The notes under the pieces were generated by a model. The model worked only from the letters and a program-made list of their open reading frames with translations, was not told the origin of the DNA and made no database searches. The position numbers and the translations under genes were made by a program. Positions 9,174 through 16,750 of a stretch of DNA of 59,010 nucleotides are shown here, one piece after another. Source of the DNA: JAUIEH01 sp964483375 (GTDB taxonomy: Bacteria; Pseudomonadota; Alphaproteobacteria; Caulobacterales; Maricaulaceae); the NCBI GenBank assembly GCA_964483375.1, contig CAZABJ010000009.1, forward strand, positions 1-59,010, in the 5' to 3' direction. The number at the start of each line of letters is the position of its first letter. Within the stretch, counting starts at the first letter, position 1.

Positions 9174-9683
9174 GTGAATGAAGTCGGCCCCCTTGCGAAG
9201 CTTCGCGTCGTCGTCGTCGACGACAACACCGGCATGCGACGTTTGTTGCGTTCAGTCTTGGCCGGCTTCGGCTGCAGCAATGTCGCCGAAGCGTCGAGCG
9301 GACGCGCTGCTTTAGCCGCTCTGCATGAAGCGCCGACCGACCTGTTGATCACCGACCTCCTGATGGAGCCGATGGACGGGATCGAACTGGTGCGGGAAAT
9401 CCGCACACTCGAGAACGGTCTCAACCCCTATTTGCCCATCATTATGGTCACCGGCTCAGCGAAACCCGCCGTGGTCGCCAGAGCGCGAGACGCCGGGGTG
9501 AATGAGTTTCTCGCCAAGCCGGTTTCCGCGGCCCAGGTCTGGAGCCGGGTGTGGGCCGTTGTCGAGCGACCGCGACCCTTTGTGAAAGCAAGCGTCTATT
9601 TCGGTCCGGACCGTCGACGCCGCGCAAAACCTGACTATGACGGCCCGGAGCGCCGTGACGAAGACGCAAAAGGAGCTGCGTAA
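9174..9683 (+). CDS. Receiver-domain response regulator with basic tail
   Basis: A CheY-like receiver of about 125 residues with the acidic pair D16/D17, phospho-acceptor D61 (LLITDLLMEPMDG) and the conserved FLAKPVS lysine. There is no DNA-binding output domain. The last 40 residues form a charged tail with two arginine clusters (GPDRRRRAKPDY and GPERRDED), a pattern I know from other alphaproteobacterial single-domain regulators. The start is GTG at 9174; no in-frame ATG precedes the receiver. The stop overlaps the ATG of the HPt gene by one base (TAATG), so the pair is coupled. It probably works in a phosphorelay whose kinase is encoded elsewhere. Confidence 0.92.
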   Translation: MNEVGPLAKLRVVVVDDNTGMRRLLRSVLAGFGCSNVAEASSGRAALAALHEAPTDLLITDLLMEPMDGIELVREIRTLENGLNPYLPIIMVTGSAKPAVVARARDAGVNEFLAKPVSAAQVWSRVWAVVERPRPFVKASVYFGPDRRRRAKPDYDGPERRDEDAKGAA

Positions 9684-10174
9684 TGACCAAGCAAAAACCG
9701 ATCGAGGTGGTCACGCCGCCCAATATGCTTAAAGCAAAAGTCGGCGGAAAATTACCCAAGTTCGATCAAGGCGCTATCGCGCGCGCTGAGAAGGCGCTTG
9801 AGAATCTCTCTTGTGAGTTCGGCGCGTGGCTGGACGAGGAAGTCGACAAACTCGAGCAGGCCTATGGCTACGCCAAAGCCAACGGGTTAGCGGAGCGGGC
9901 CGGGGAGCTCCTGTTCCGGCGCGCTCATGATTTGAAGGGTTTGGGCGCCACCTATGAGCACCCCTTCGTCACGCGCTTGGCGGATTCTCTGTGCAAACTC
10001 ATCGAAGAACCCGAACTGCGCGCCACAGCATCGATTTCGCTGGTCGCCGCGCATGTTCAGGCGATCAAAGCTTCGGTCCGGGACGGCATTAAGCGCGACG
10101 ACCACCCTGTCGGCAAAGCCCTCGCCGGCGAATTGGAATCCCGCGTGGCCGAAGCCCTGTCTAACGCGGCGTAA
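9683..10174 (+). CDS. HPt-domain phosphotransfer protein
   Basis: A 163-residue helical protein with a histidine phosphotransfer motif at H82 (RRAHDLKGLGATYEHP), the standard H-D-L-K-G-x-G form. An N-terminal lysine-rich stretch of about 27 residues precedes the helix bundle. It follows the response regulator with a one-base overlap, so it is the likely phosphoryl donor or acceptor for that receiver. No hybrid kinase is in the window. A strong inverted repeat ends the transcript just downstream. Confidence 0.88.
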   Translation: MTKQKPIEVVTPPNMLKAKVGGKLPKFDQGAIARAEKALENLSCEFGAWLDEEVDKLEQAYGYAKANGLAERAGELLFRRAHDLKGLGATYEHPFVTRLADSLCKLIEEPELRATASISLVAAHVQAIKASVRDGIKRDDHPVGKALAGELESRVAEALSNAA

Positions 10175-10250
10175 GTCTCACGTCGGGCGGGCCGCCCAGG
10201 GAGTGGGCGAGCCCGGCTCCGACGCCGTCCCTCTGCATCTCTGTTAACGG

Positions 10251-10281
10251 AAAGTCGGCCGTCGTCCGGTCAGCCGACTTT
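10251..10281. terminator. Hairpin between the convergent HPt and DUF2336 genes
   Basis: Nine-base perfect arms AAAGTCGGC and GCCGACTTT enclose a 13-base loop. The right arm overlaps the last codons and stop of the DUF2336 gene. The arms end in A and T runs, so the hairpin could terminate transcription from both sides. Confidence 0.6.
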
Positions 10282-11460
10282 GACGACCTCGGCGCGTTTG
10301 GCTTCCGCCGGCGCTGCGAACGGATCTGCATCAACCTCATCGACCGACTGCAAAGCGTCGAGTTTTTCCAGCAGATAGTCGATTTCGTCGCGCGACATGC
10401 CTTGGTGGCGGGTCAACACGCGCTCGATCATCCGCTCCGTGAAGCGCTCTCGGTCAGCCGGCCCGCCGTCCAACTCGATTTCATGATACACGTCCACAGC
10501 CGCGCGAACCGCGCCGTAGAGCCGCCCCGGCAGCCCCGTCCGTTCGAAAACCGCCCGGAGTCCGAGCGGGCCCGCATCGTGGACAAGCAACCACGCCTTC
10601 TGATGCGGCACGCCGGCCAGTTCAGCCATCGCGTGCTCGAAAAACGGCATATGGCCCAGGCACAGGCCGCGCAGCACCAAAGACGGGGTTAAACGCCCGT
10701 TGAGAATGAGCTGCTGCACAAAGCGGCGCATGTCCTGCTGACATCCCGCCTGGTCGAGAATGTCGATGGTCGCGCGCTCGCGCGTGCTCTCCGCAAGCTC
10801 CACGGCGAGCTGCGGCGGCAAAGCGTGTTTCTTGACGAGCTTTTGAAGCGCGAGGTCGCTGAGATGGGCGATCAGTTTTTCAGCCACCATCGGCGGCATC
10901 ATGGTGCGGTCAAGGAACGCTTCGGCCACCCGAGGGGCGTCGGCGAAACGGTCCAGCGCGTTGAGATAGGCGGTTTCGTCAAAGGCCGCGCCGTCATTGG
11001 CGGCCAGCGTCGCGACCGCTTCCTCCACGCCGTGCTGAACGATCTCAGAAACAACATCGGTGGAGATCGCGGCGCGGCGCGCGATGGCGGTTTGCTTGGC
11101 GGGCAGACCCGCGCGGACGATGGCGATGAGGTCGTCGTCGGTGAGAACCGGCGATTCCTCCAAAATCGGCTGCGCGATCGCATCGATGTCATGGGCGAGC
11201 TTGACTGCGATGTCGTGGGAAAGGTGCGGGGAGTTCTTCAGCGTGACCGACAAAGCCCGGCGCACCATCACCGCAGCGTCCCGCGCCATATAGCCGAGGA
11301 TCTCGTCCGCCGCGCCGCGCTCCTCCGCGCCCAGCTTAGACAGCCCTATACGGCGGCAGATCTTGTGGGCGGCCATGGCGCGCGCTTGGTCGGTTTCGCC
11401 TTTGACGAGCTTACGCACGTCTTCGTCGGTCAGTCGGGAGCGCAGTACGGCGATCGACAT
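10270..11460 (-). CDS. DUF2336 protein (second copy)
   Basis: A 396-residue helical repeat protein of the DUF2336 family, divergent from the copy at 7152. It shares HEAT-like units (LSVTLKNSPHLSHDIAVKLA, PILEESPVLTDDDLIAIVR, KQTAIARRAAIS), the block NGRLTPSLVLRGLCLGHMPF and the C-terminal helix RMIERVLTRHQGMSRDEIDY. The extra N-terminal segment (LRSRLTDEDVRKLVKGETDQ) is the form usually seen in the family. It is convergent with the HPt gene. The function is not known; the association with signalling genes is the only clue. Confidence 0.88.
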   Translation of the reverse strand: MSIAVLRSRLTDEDVRKLVKGETDQARAMAAHKICRRIGLSKLGAEERGAADEILGYMARDAAVMVRRALSVTLKNSPHLSHDIAVKLAHDIDAIAQPILEESPVLTDDDLIAIVRAGLPAKQTAIARRAAISTDVVSEIVQHGVEEAVATLAANDGAAFDETAYLNALDRFADAPRVAEAFLDRTMMPPMVAEKLIAHLSDLALQKLVKKHALPPQLAVELAESTRERATIDILDQAGCQQDMRRFVQQLILNGRLTPSLVLRGLCLGHMPFFEHAMAELAGVPHQKAWLLVHDAGPLGLRAVFERTGLPGRLYGAVRAAVDVYHEIELDGGPADRERFTERMIERVLTRHQGMSRDEIDYLLEKLDALQSVDEVDADPFAAPAEAKRAEVVKVG

Positions 11461-11532
11461 GGTCTGAAACTCTTTTCCGAAGAACGGCCCTGAGGACTAC
11501 CTTCCGCCAAGGCGGATTAATGAAAGGTTGGC

Positions 11533-12321
11533 TTAGCGCGTTTCCCGCGGCTCGCGAACGCGGTCTTCGTCCGGCGACCGCGCGCTCTCAGGCGCATCAA
11601 GCCGCGCCAAGGCCTCAACCACAGGCGCGCTGAGCCGCAACGGGGCGGACGCGCCCCGCAGCATCACCGTGCGCACCGGAGCGGGCGCCACGGCGAGGGC
11701 GAGTTGAGCCTCGCTGTCTCGAGCTCGCCGCAATGCGGGGACTGGCGCGGCGGCGTCCGACACCATGCCAGTCAGCCGGTTCGCCAGCGCCGCAACGGAT
11801 ACCGGTGCGCCTTCCCCGTCGTAAAACAGATTGTAATTGGCCTCAGCGGCGCGCGGAAACGCCTCAGCGGCCGCCAAGTCCGGCGAGGTTTGGACCGCTT
11901 CAAACAAGGTCGCCGCGCCCGACGCCCCGAGAACATGGGCGGCGTAGAGTTCGCCCGCGTCCGGTTCTCGGCCCAGATGCGCCTCCAGCGAGGCGGCGTT
12001 GTCACGCGCCAGCGCCCCCGCCATAAGCGCCGCCGCACGCGGGTCGAAACGCAGAGCAAGCGCCGCCTCGCGCGGGTCCCCCTGGGCTTCGGGGGCCAAA
12101 TCAGCGGATACGCCAAGCGCGGCGCCGTGCCGCGACAGCGTCTCGAGCCACGTGCTCTCGATGAATTGGTAGAGCCCCGCCGCGCTCGAGGTCGCCGCTC
12201 GCGCCTCGGGATCGAAATTGCTCTCGCGCTGGGCGGTGGCGTGCAGGTAGCGGGCGCTCACCCCGGTCAGCCGCGAAGCGTCAGAGATCGCGGCGAGAAT
12301 GATTTGGTTCTGATCGCTCAT
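11533..12321 (-). CDS. SLT-type lytic transglycosylase-like protein
   Basis: A 262-residue protein with an N-terminal goose-lysozyme/SLT fold. The catalytic glutamate is in TAQRESNFDPEARA near residue 33. SSAAGLYQFIESTW is the conserved second motif, and AAHVLGASGAATLF is the third. The C-terminal 80 residues are Pro/Ala-rich and look unstructured. No classical signal peptide is visible, a feature shared with flagellum-associated enzymes of this type in Alphaproteobacteria. Its start overlaps the stop of the upstream small gene by 4 bases. The likely role is local cutting of peptidoglycan; the flagellar link is inference, since no flagellar genes are in the window. Confidence 0.82.
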   Translation of the reverse strand: MSDQNQIILAAISDASRLTGVSARYLHATAQRESNFDPEARAATSSAAGLYQFIESTWLETLSRHGAALGVSADLAPEAQGDPREAALALRFDPRAAALMAGALARDNAASLEAHLGREPDAGELYAAHVLGASGAATLFEAVQTSPDLAAAEAFPRAAEANYNLFYDGEGAPVSVAALANRLTGMVSDAAAPVPALRRARDSEAQLALAVAPAPVRTVMLRGASAPLRLSAPVVEALARLDAPESARSPDEDRVREPRETR

Positions 12322-12809
12322 AGGTCTCGGCCGCCGCTGCGCATGCGGTCTTCGATCGCCGTCCAGGCGTCGCGCACCGCCGCCTCGCTTTCCATGTCCG
12401 CCCGCTTGAACATGAATTCCCGGAGCTTCCGCGCGAATGTTTTCAGCTCCCGCGCGGCCGCAACCCGATCGACGCCCTTGAATTCGGGGTAGAGCGCCAT
12501 GCGCAAGACATGAGCGGCCACGCCCGGCTCCTCCACGGCGCCGACCACGGCAAAAGCCGCAGAGACGGCGGAGAAGCGCGCAATCGCGCGGCGCTGCAGC
12601 GCGTAGAACCCTTCCAGATCCAACCCTTCTTGCAGCCGCTGCTTTTCATCGCTCATCGAGGCGAGCGCGTCGTCGCCGGCCAATTCGGCCTGCGCCCGCT
12701 CGTTATACTCTTGCTCGAGCGCCATGATTTTCAGCTCAATGCGCCGCACCTCGTCAAAGGCGACGTCGAGCTCGCTTTTTGCTTCTTCGATAAGGGGATG
12801 TCGGCGCAT
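12318..12809 (-). CDS. Coiled-coil protein of unknown function, coupled to the transglycosylase
   Basis: A 163-residue soluble protein I cannot assign. The first 75 residues are strongly charged and helical (SELDVAFDEVRRIELKIMAL), with heptad-like spacing consistent with a coiled coil. A more hydrophobic helical middle (SAVSAAFAVVGAVEEPGVAA) and a basic helix (ELKTFARKLREFMFKRA) follow. It ends 4 bases into the transglycosylase gene (ATGA), so the two proteins are made together and may interact. Confidence 0.75.
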   Translation of the reverse strand: MRRHPLIEEAKSELDVAFDEVRRIELKIMALEQEYNERAQAELAGDDALASMSDEKQRLQEGLDLEGFYALQRRAIARFSAVSAAFAVVGAVEEPGVAAHVLRMALYPEFKGVDRVAAARELKTFARKLREFMFKRADMESEAAVRDAWTAIEDRMRSGGRDL

Positions 12810-12858
12810 GGGCGGCCCGGTGCAAGCGAAACACGGGCGGCACTTTCCCCAAATACGC

Positions 12859-14010
12859 CTAAGCCTCGGTTAAACCCAGCGCCCGGTCCGGTGAGAAACG
12901 GTCGGCGAAGGCCCTTCGCTCACCGACGAGCGCCTGTTCAAGGATCTCCGCGGTGAGCGGCGCCAGCAGCAGCCCGTTCCTGTGATGCCCGGCGGCGGCG
13001 AAGACGTTTTGCGCGACCTCGCCGACAAAGGGGGCCCGGTCGGGACTGCCTGCGCGCACGCCCGCCCAAGCGCCCGAATCTTCGGCGTCAGCGAGCATTG
13101 GAACGACGCGGCGCGCGGCTGCGCGAAGCCGCGCATCCGCGGCTAGATCAGGCGCTGCGTCAATCCGGCCGGGCTCCATGGTGGCGCCGGCCAGCACGAC
13201 GCCGTCGCTCAGCGGGGCCACATAAACATCCGCCGCCCGAACGAACGGTCCAAACGCGCGACACCCGCCCGCCAAACGCATTAAGGCGATTTGCCCCTTG
13301 ATCGGCGTGACGTGACGCAAAACGGGCGCATCATAGACCTCGCGGGCGCGCCAACCCGTCGCAATCACCACCGCCCCGCTGCTATGCCGGCTCTCCCCTG
13401 TCTTATCTCTCACCAAGACCTCAGGGGCGGTTCCGGGCTGCACGCCGACCACCCGGGTGGGCGCGAGGATGCGCGCGCCCGCCTTCACGCACGCCTGTTC
13501 AAGGGCGGCCATCAGCTTGCCGGCATGAACTTGGGCTTCCTCAGACAGGGTGAGCGCGCCTTCAAGATCAGGCGCGAGCATGCACGCGCCCCGCCGGGCC
13601 GTCTCGGCCTCGCGCCAGGCGCATCGCACGCCTGCGGCCTCAAGTCTGCGCGCAGCGTCGCGCAGCGCCTGGACCGTCGCGCCGTCGAACGCCGGCGCAG
13701 TCGCGCCGGTTACCTCGAAATCGATCGACATCTGTGAGGAGGCGGTCAGTTGCGCGGCGAACTCACGCCATAGTGAGAGGCTTTCCAATCCCGCGGCCAG
13801 CAACGCGTCGTCCGTCGAAGGCTCGGCGAGGACTTCGCTCGCCGGGGCCAGCATCCCGCCCGCGCCGCGGCTCGCGCACGCGCTCGGCCGGGCGCGCTCG
13901 AATACCTGCACGCAAGCGCCGGCGGCGGCTAAGCGCCATGCCGTTGCAAGACCGATTACGCCTGCGCCGACCACGCAGACATCAGCGCGTCCCTGAAACT
14001 CTTCGGACAT
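12859..14010 (-). CDS. thiO: ThiO-like FAD-dependent glycine/D-amino-acid oxidase
   Basis: A DAO-superfamily flavoprotein of 383 residues. The FAD dinucleotide motif VVGAGVIGLATAWRLA is at about residues 13-28, followed by the characteristic GAGGMLAPASEV segment of ThiO. The C-terminal GVRAGSPDRAPFVGEV and FAAAGHHRNGLLLAP are the substrate and FAD-binding end motifs. ThiO oxidises glycine to iminoglycine for thiazole synthesis. No other thiamine gene is adjacent, so a more general amine oxidase role remains possible. It shares its strand with the coiled-coil and transglycosylase genes but lies 49 bases upstream of them. Confidence 0.8.
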   Translation of the reverse strand: MSEEFQGRADVCVVGAGVIGLATAWRLAAAGACVQVFERARPSACASRGAGGMLAPASEVLAEPSTDDALLAAGLESLSLWREFAAQLTASSQMSIDFEVTGATAPAFDGATVQALRDAARRLEAAGVRCAWREAETARRGACMLAPDLEGALTLSEEAQVHAGKLMAALEQACVKAGARILAPTRVVGVQPGTAPEVLVRDKTGESRHSSGAVVIATGWRAREVYDAPVLRHVTPIKGQIALMRLAGGCRAFGPFVRAADVYVAPLSDGVVLAGATMEPGRIDAAPDLAADARLRAAARRVVPMLADAEDSGAWAGVRAGSPDRAPFVGEVAQNVFAAAGHHRNGLLLAPLTAEILEQALVGERRAFADRFSPDRALGLTEA

Positions 14011-14046
14011 GATAGAAATATAGGCGCGGCGCCCCGCGCCGTCGCG

Positions 14047-14286
14047 TTAAGCGGGGTTCGTCGCCTGGCTCATTACGTGGCGGAAGCGACGCGCGGCGTT
14101 GGGTTGATCAAACTCGACGGTCTTCACGACAACGCCGTCGCGAACCTCGGTCCGGATCATCACAAAGGCGTCGTCCAAGCGGCAGCACTCTTCGGCCGCC
14201 CGATCGATTTCTTCGCCCAAGGCATGGGTCTGGGCCTGCGCTTCGGCGCCCAAATCCACTTCAACGACTAGCCCTGCGTCCAACAT
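14047..14286 (-). CDS. Small soluble protein of unknown function
   Basis: The ATG at 14286 is preceded by an excellent ribosome-binding site (GGGGAGGT, 6 bases away) and gives 79 residues. The product is acidic, with one Cys-Cys pair (AAEECCRLDDAFVMIRTEV) and a strand-rich second half (DGVVVKTVEFDQPNAARRF). It ends 36 bases before thiO on the same strand and may be its leader cistron. No family is recognised. The Shine-Dalgarno sequence and codon pattern are the main support. Confidence 0.6.
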   Translation of the reverse strand: MLDAGLVVEVDLGAEAQAQTHALGEEIDRAAEECCRLDDAFVMIRTEVRDGVVVKTVEFDQPNAARRFRHVMSQATNPA

Positions 14287-14642
14287 TAAGAAACCTCCCC
14301 CGCACGCCATGTGCGCCCGAACCCCTCCCGGTCGGACATGGCTTGGCCGGATTCTGTCGCGGCGGGAAACCGCTCCGACCACTGCTAAAGTCTAGCACGA
14401 CGAGATCCGTCGTGTCGTTGCGATGCAGCAACATCGCGCAGACCGCGTCAGTAGCCGTTTCGATCACAGCATTCAATAAGCTTGCCGCAGAAGGGGCCTC
14501 ACGAATTGTCAGGAATTGCAGCAATTCGCCCGGCGGCATATTGCAACGCAATACTTTCGCCGATTCTGCACCCCGTTCTCACGACGGGCTTGGGTCGCGA
14601 CATCGCCCCGAAACGAGCCCGACGCAGCGCCGCGCGCCAGGA
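14287..14642. other. 356-base gap without a confident gene
   Basis: Base composition is more mixed here than in the neighbouring genes. A minus-strand open frame (ATG at 14539, stop at 14261) has no ribosome-binding site and weak codon bias, so I do not call it. No clear terminator for the tRNA transcript is visible. The stretch holds nothing else I can name. Confidence 0.4.
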
Positions 14643-14719
14643 TGGTACGCCCTCCCCGGTTCGAACGGGGGACCTCTAGATCCACAATCTAGCGCTCTAA
14701 CCAACTGAGCTAAGGGCGC
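14643..14719 (-). tRNA. tRNA-His (GTG), lacking G-1
   Basis: A 77-base cloverleaf with encoded CCA (14643-14645). The 5' acceptor strand is GCGCCCT, the D-arm is TAGCTCAGTTGGTTAGAGC, the anticodon loop is ATTGTGG with anticodon GTG, and the T-loop is TTCGAAC. Position -1 is T, not the usual G, the discriminator is A73, and the first pair is G1-U72. This is the altered tRNA-His identity known from one alphaproteobacterial clade. It lies 8 bases after tRNA-CAU on the same transcript. Confidence 0.95.
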
Positions 14720-14727
14720 AGCGCATT

Positions 14728-14804
14728 TGGTGGCGGGGGAGGGACTCGAACCCTCGACCTCAGGATTATGAGTCCTGCGCTCTAACCAGCTGAGCTACCC
14801 AGCC
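14728..14804 (-). tRNA. tRNA with CAT anticodon (elongator Met, or Ile2)
   Basis: A 77-base tRNA with encoded CCA, anticodon loop CTCATAA and T-loop TTCGAGT. The 5' strand GGCTGGG pairs with CCCCGCC except at position 4 (U opposite C69), so the acceptor stem has one mismatch. The lack of initiator features (three G-C pairs under the anticodon loop) excludes fMet. Elongator Met and lysidine-modified Ile2 share the CTCATAA loop, so identity needs a model search. It is first on the transcript and tRNA-His is second. Confidence 0.9.
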
Positions 14805-14816
14805 GCCAAGAGGCGA

Positions 14817-14845
14817 CATATACGCCGCACGCCCTGCGGCATCAA
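14817..14845 (-). promoter_or_regulatory. Sigma-70 promoter of the tRNA pair
   Basis: On the minus strand, TTGATG (-35, 14840-14845), a 17-base spacer and TATATG (-10, 14817-14822). Transcription would start within a few bases of the mature 5' end of the CAT tRNA. Confidence 0.6.
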
Positions 14846-14964
14846 TAAGGCGAACCGCGCCCTTGTGCGCGCACAGCGCCCGCCCCTCCCGCCAGCTTGG
14901 TCCGCCCCGATGGGGAGCGAGACACGCCGCATTCCCTGCGAGAAACGCCCGATCCACGCGAAGC

Positions 14965-15015
14965 TTGCAAAATTAGAACGATCGATCTATACATATTGTA
15001 GTGAACGCTCTAATT
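14965..15015 (+). promoter_or_regulatory. Promoter and candidate TetR operator for the TetR-coq4 unit
   Basis: TTGCAA (14965-14970), a 17-base spacer and TATACA (14988-14993) form a good sigma-70 promoter. An inverted repeat overlaps it: AATTAGAACG (14971-14980) and CGCTCTAATT (15006-15015), matching at 9 of 10 positions. One arm lies in the spacer and the other just past the start point. This suits autorepression by the TetR protein encoded 12 bases downstream. Confidence 0.6.
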
Positions 15016-15026
15016 AGAAAGTCGCC

Positions 15027-15785
15027 ATGACCGAGCAAAAACGCGACGCGCGCCTCATCGCCCTTACCGGCGGCGCCTCAGAGCCGGCGAACGACGCTAA
15101 CGCCCGCCGGGTGACCTCGCGCGGCGCAATCAGCAGGGACCGGATCCTGGATGCGGCGCTTGCGCTGTTGTGGGAGGGCGGCTACCCGGCGCTGTCCATC
15201 TCTGCGGTGTGTAAGCGCGCGGAGGTCTCAGCGGCGTCGCTCTACCACCACTTCGGCGACAAAGCCGGACTGATGACCGCAATGATCGAAGCGAGCCTAG
15301 GGCACGCCTCACGCCGCTTTTTCGAACTGATCGGCGAAGAGACCAGAACCTTGGCCAAGCTCGAACGCTACGTTCTGGCGATGCGAGAGCTGGGGCGAGA
15401 CTACCGCACCAACACCATCGGCGTTCTGTCTACGCTCGCCGAGGGCGCGGGAGAGTCGCCCGAACTCGCCGCGGCCATCGCCGATGCGCGGAAGCGGGCC
15501 TGGCGTTTCACCGCCGCAGAGATGTGCGAGACGGTCGGGGTGGAGGACGGCATGCTGTTCGCCCACATCCAGTTCGCCTTCGCCACCTACATCATCGAAG
15601 TCGCAAAATCCGCCGGCGACCGCGATGAGCTTCGTGCGCTCTATGACAGCTTCAAGCGCGCCATGGTGATCGCCGCCGTCGCGGTGAACCCCGCGCTCCT
15701 TCACGAACCCGAATTCGCCGCCGCTGCGAAAGCGGCCAGCGAAGCTGACCCCTCCATCCCGCCCTTGGAGACCGACGATGACTGA
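15027..15785 (+). CDS. TetR/AcrR-family transcriptional regulator
   Basis: A 252-residue TetR repressor. After a 30-residue polar leader comes the helix-turn-helix domain: RDRILDAALALLWEGGYPAL then AVCKRAEVSAASLYHHFGDK, about residues 37-82. The remaining helical domain would bind a ligand and dimerise. It starts 12 bases after an inverted repeat that overlaps its promoter and overlaps coq4 by 8 bases. It therefore probably controls its own transcription and that of coq4. The ligand cannot be inferred. Confidence 0.93.
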   Translation: MTEQKRDARLIALTGGASEPANDANARRVTSRGAISRDRILDAALALLWEGGYPALSISAVCKRAEVSAASLYHHFGDKAGLMTAMIEASLGHASRRFFELIGEETRTLAKLERYVLAMRELGRDYRTNTIGVLSTLAEGAGESPELAAAIADARKRAWRFTAAEMCETVGVEDGMLFAHIQFAFATYIIEVAKSAGDRDELRALYDSFKRAMVIAAVAVNPALLHEPEFAAAAKAASEADPSIPPLETDDD

Positions 15786-16539
15786 CGCCGTCCAGATCCC
15801 GGCCTCGCGCCGGCCGCGCATGCGGCCGATAAAGGCCGCCGCTGCGCTCATCCGCACGCTCAGGAACAAAGAGGACACCGCCTCGGTGTTTCAGTTCCAA
15901 CGATATCTTGACGCGCCGGTCGCGGTGCGCCGAGCGGCCGCGTTCGCCGCCTCCCCTGTCGGCGCACGGGTCATCGCGGAGCGCCGAGACTTGCAGAAGA
16001 CGCTGAGCGACCATGCGGCGCTTGAGAGTTTGCCCGCCAACAGCCTGGGCCGGGCCTATCTCGCTTTCGTGCGACGGGAGAACATCTCCGCCAACGGCCT
16101 TCAGGCCGAAGCCGAGGCCGCCGGCATTCAAGATCGGGGCGACACGACGTCAGCCTATGGCCGGCGCATTACGCACACCCACGACCTTTTCCACATCGTG
16201 ACCGGCTATGGCCGCGACTTTGTCGGCGAGATCGCCCTTTTAGCCTTCACCCGGGAACAAATCGGCAGCCGCGCTCTGGTCGTGTTGTCGGCATTCGCCG
16301 CAATGAAGGCGATGCGGGACTATCCCGGCTTGCCCGTATGGGCGTGCCGTCGTGAAGGTGCGCGGCTTGGCCGGCGCGCGGGCGCGCTATTGCATGCGGA
16401 TTGGGAAGCGCTCTTGGCGCAGCCCCTCAGCGAAGTCCGCCGGGACCTGAACATCGGCGTGCCGAAGCGGTATCTGGCCGTAAAGGCGGGGGCGGAAGCG
16501 ATCGACCTGCGCTATCGAGAGCAATTGGCCTCCGTCTAA
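15778..16539 (+). CDS. Coq4-family ubiquinone biosynthesis protein
   Basis: A 253-residue Coq4 homologue. The family's metal site HDxxHx11E is intact in HDLFHIVTGYGRDFVGE, near residues 135-151. In eukaryotes COQ4 organises the coenzyme Q complex and has been linked to C1 decarboxylation of the quinone ring precursor. Alphaproteobacterial homologues are placed in ubiquinone synthesis by similarity. It is coupled to the TetR gene by an 8-base overlap, which suggests that quinone synthesis, or a related quinone-like function, is induced here. Paralogues with other roles exist, so the pathway step is inference. Confidence 0.85.
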   Translation: MTDAVQIPASRRPRMRPIKAAAALIRTLRNKEDTASVFQFQRYLDAPVAVRRAAAFAASPVGARVIAERRDLQKTLSDHAALESLPANSLGRAYLAFVRRENISANGLQAEAEAAGIQDRGDTTSAYGRRITHTHDLFHIVTGYGRDFVGEIALLAFTREQIGSRALVVLSAFAAMKAMRDYPGLPVWACRREGARLGRRAGALLHADWEALLAQPLSEVRRDLNIGVPKRYLAVKAGAEAIDLRYREQLASV

Positions 16540-16541
16540 GC

Positions 16542-16563
16542 CATGCGGAAAGCGTCCCGCATG
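16542..16563. terminator. Hairpin between convergent coq4 and the small membrane protein gene
   Basis: Perfect 7-base arms CATGCGG and CCGCATG with an 8-base loop, starting 2 bases after the coq4 stop. A second short stem (AAGCC/GGCTT) follows at the end of the opposite gene. There is no T-tract, so termination efficiency is unclear. Confidence 0.4.
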
Positions 16564-16586
16564 CGCCGCCGCCAAGCCGTCGGGGC

Positions 16587-16739
16587 TTAGTCGTCGTTGT
16601 CGGTTTCCATGCGACGACGAACCGCCTTGGCGGCGGCCTCCTCCACCCGGTTCGCCCGTCGCGCGCCCAGACCGCGCAGCGCCCCCCAAGCCGCCAAGGC
16701 GGCGAAGACGAGCACGACGGTCAATAAAATCGCGTCCAT
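16587..16739 (-). CDS. Small single-span membrane protein
   Basis: A 50-residue protein with one N-terminal membrane helix (ILLTVVLVFAALAAWGAL, about residues 4-21) and a charged, cytoplasmic-looking tail with RRR and an acidic end (ETDNDD). It begins 11 bases after the stop of the S49 peptidase gene on the same strand, so it is probably co-expressed and may be a partner. No family is recognised. Confidence 0.6.
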   Translation of the reverse strand: MDAILLTVVLVFAALAAWGALRGLGARRANRVEEAAAKAVRRRMETDNDD

Positions 16740-16750
16740 CACGGCTTGCC

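Noticed and set aside
14261..14551. Minus-strand frame of about 93 codons upstream of the small orphan gene
   Set aside because: No ribosome-binding site, weak codon bias and overlap with a better-supported start; could be revisited if conserved.
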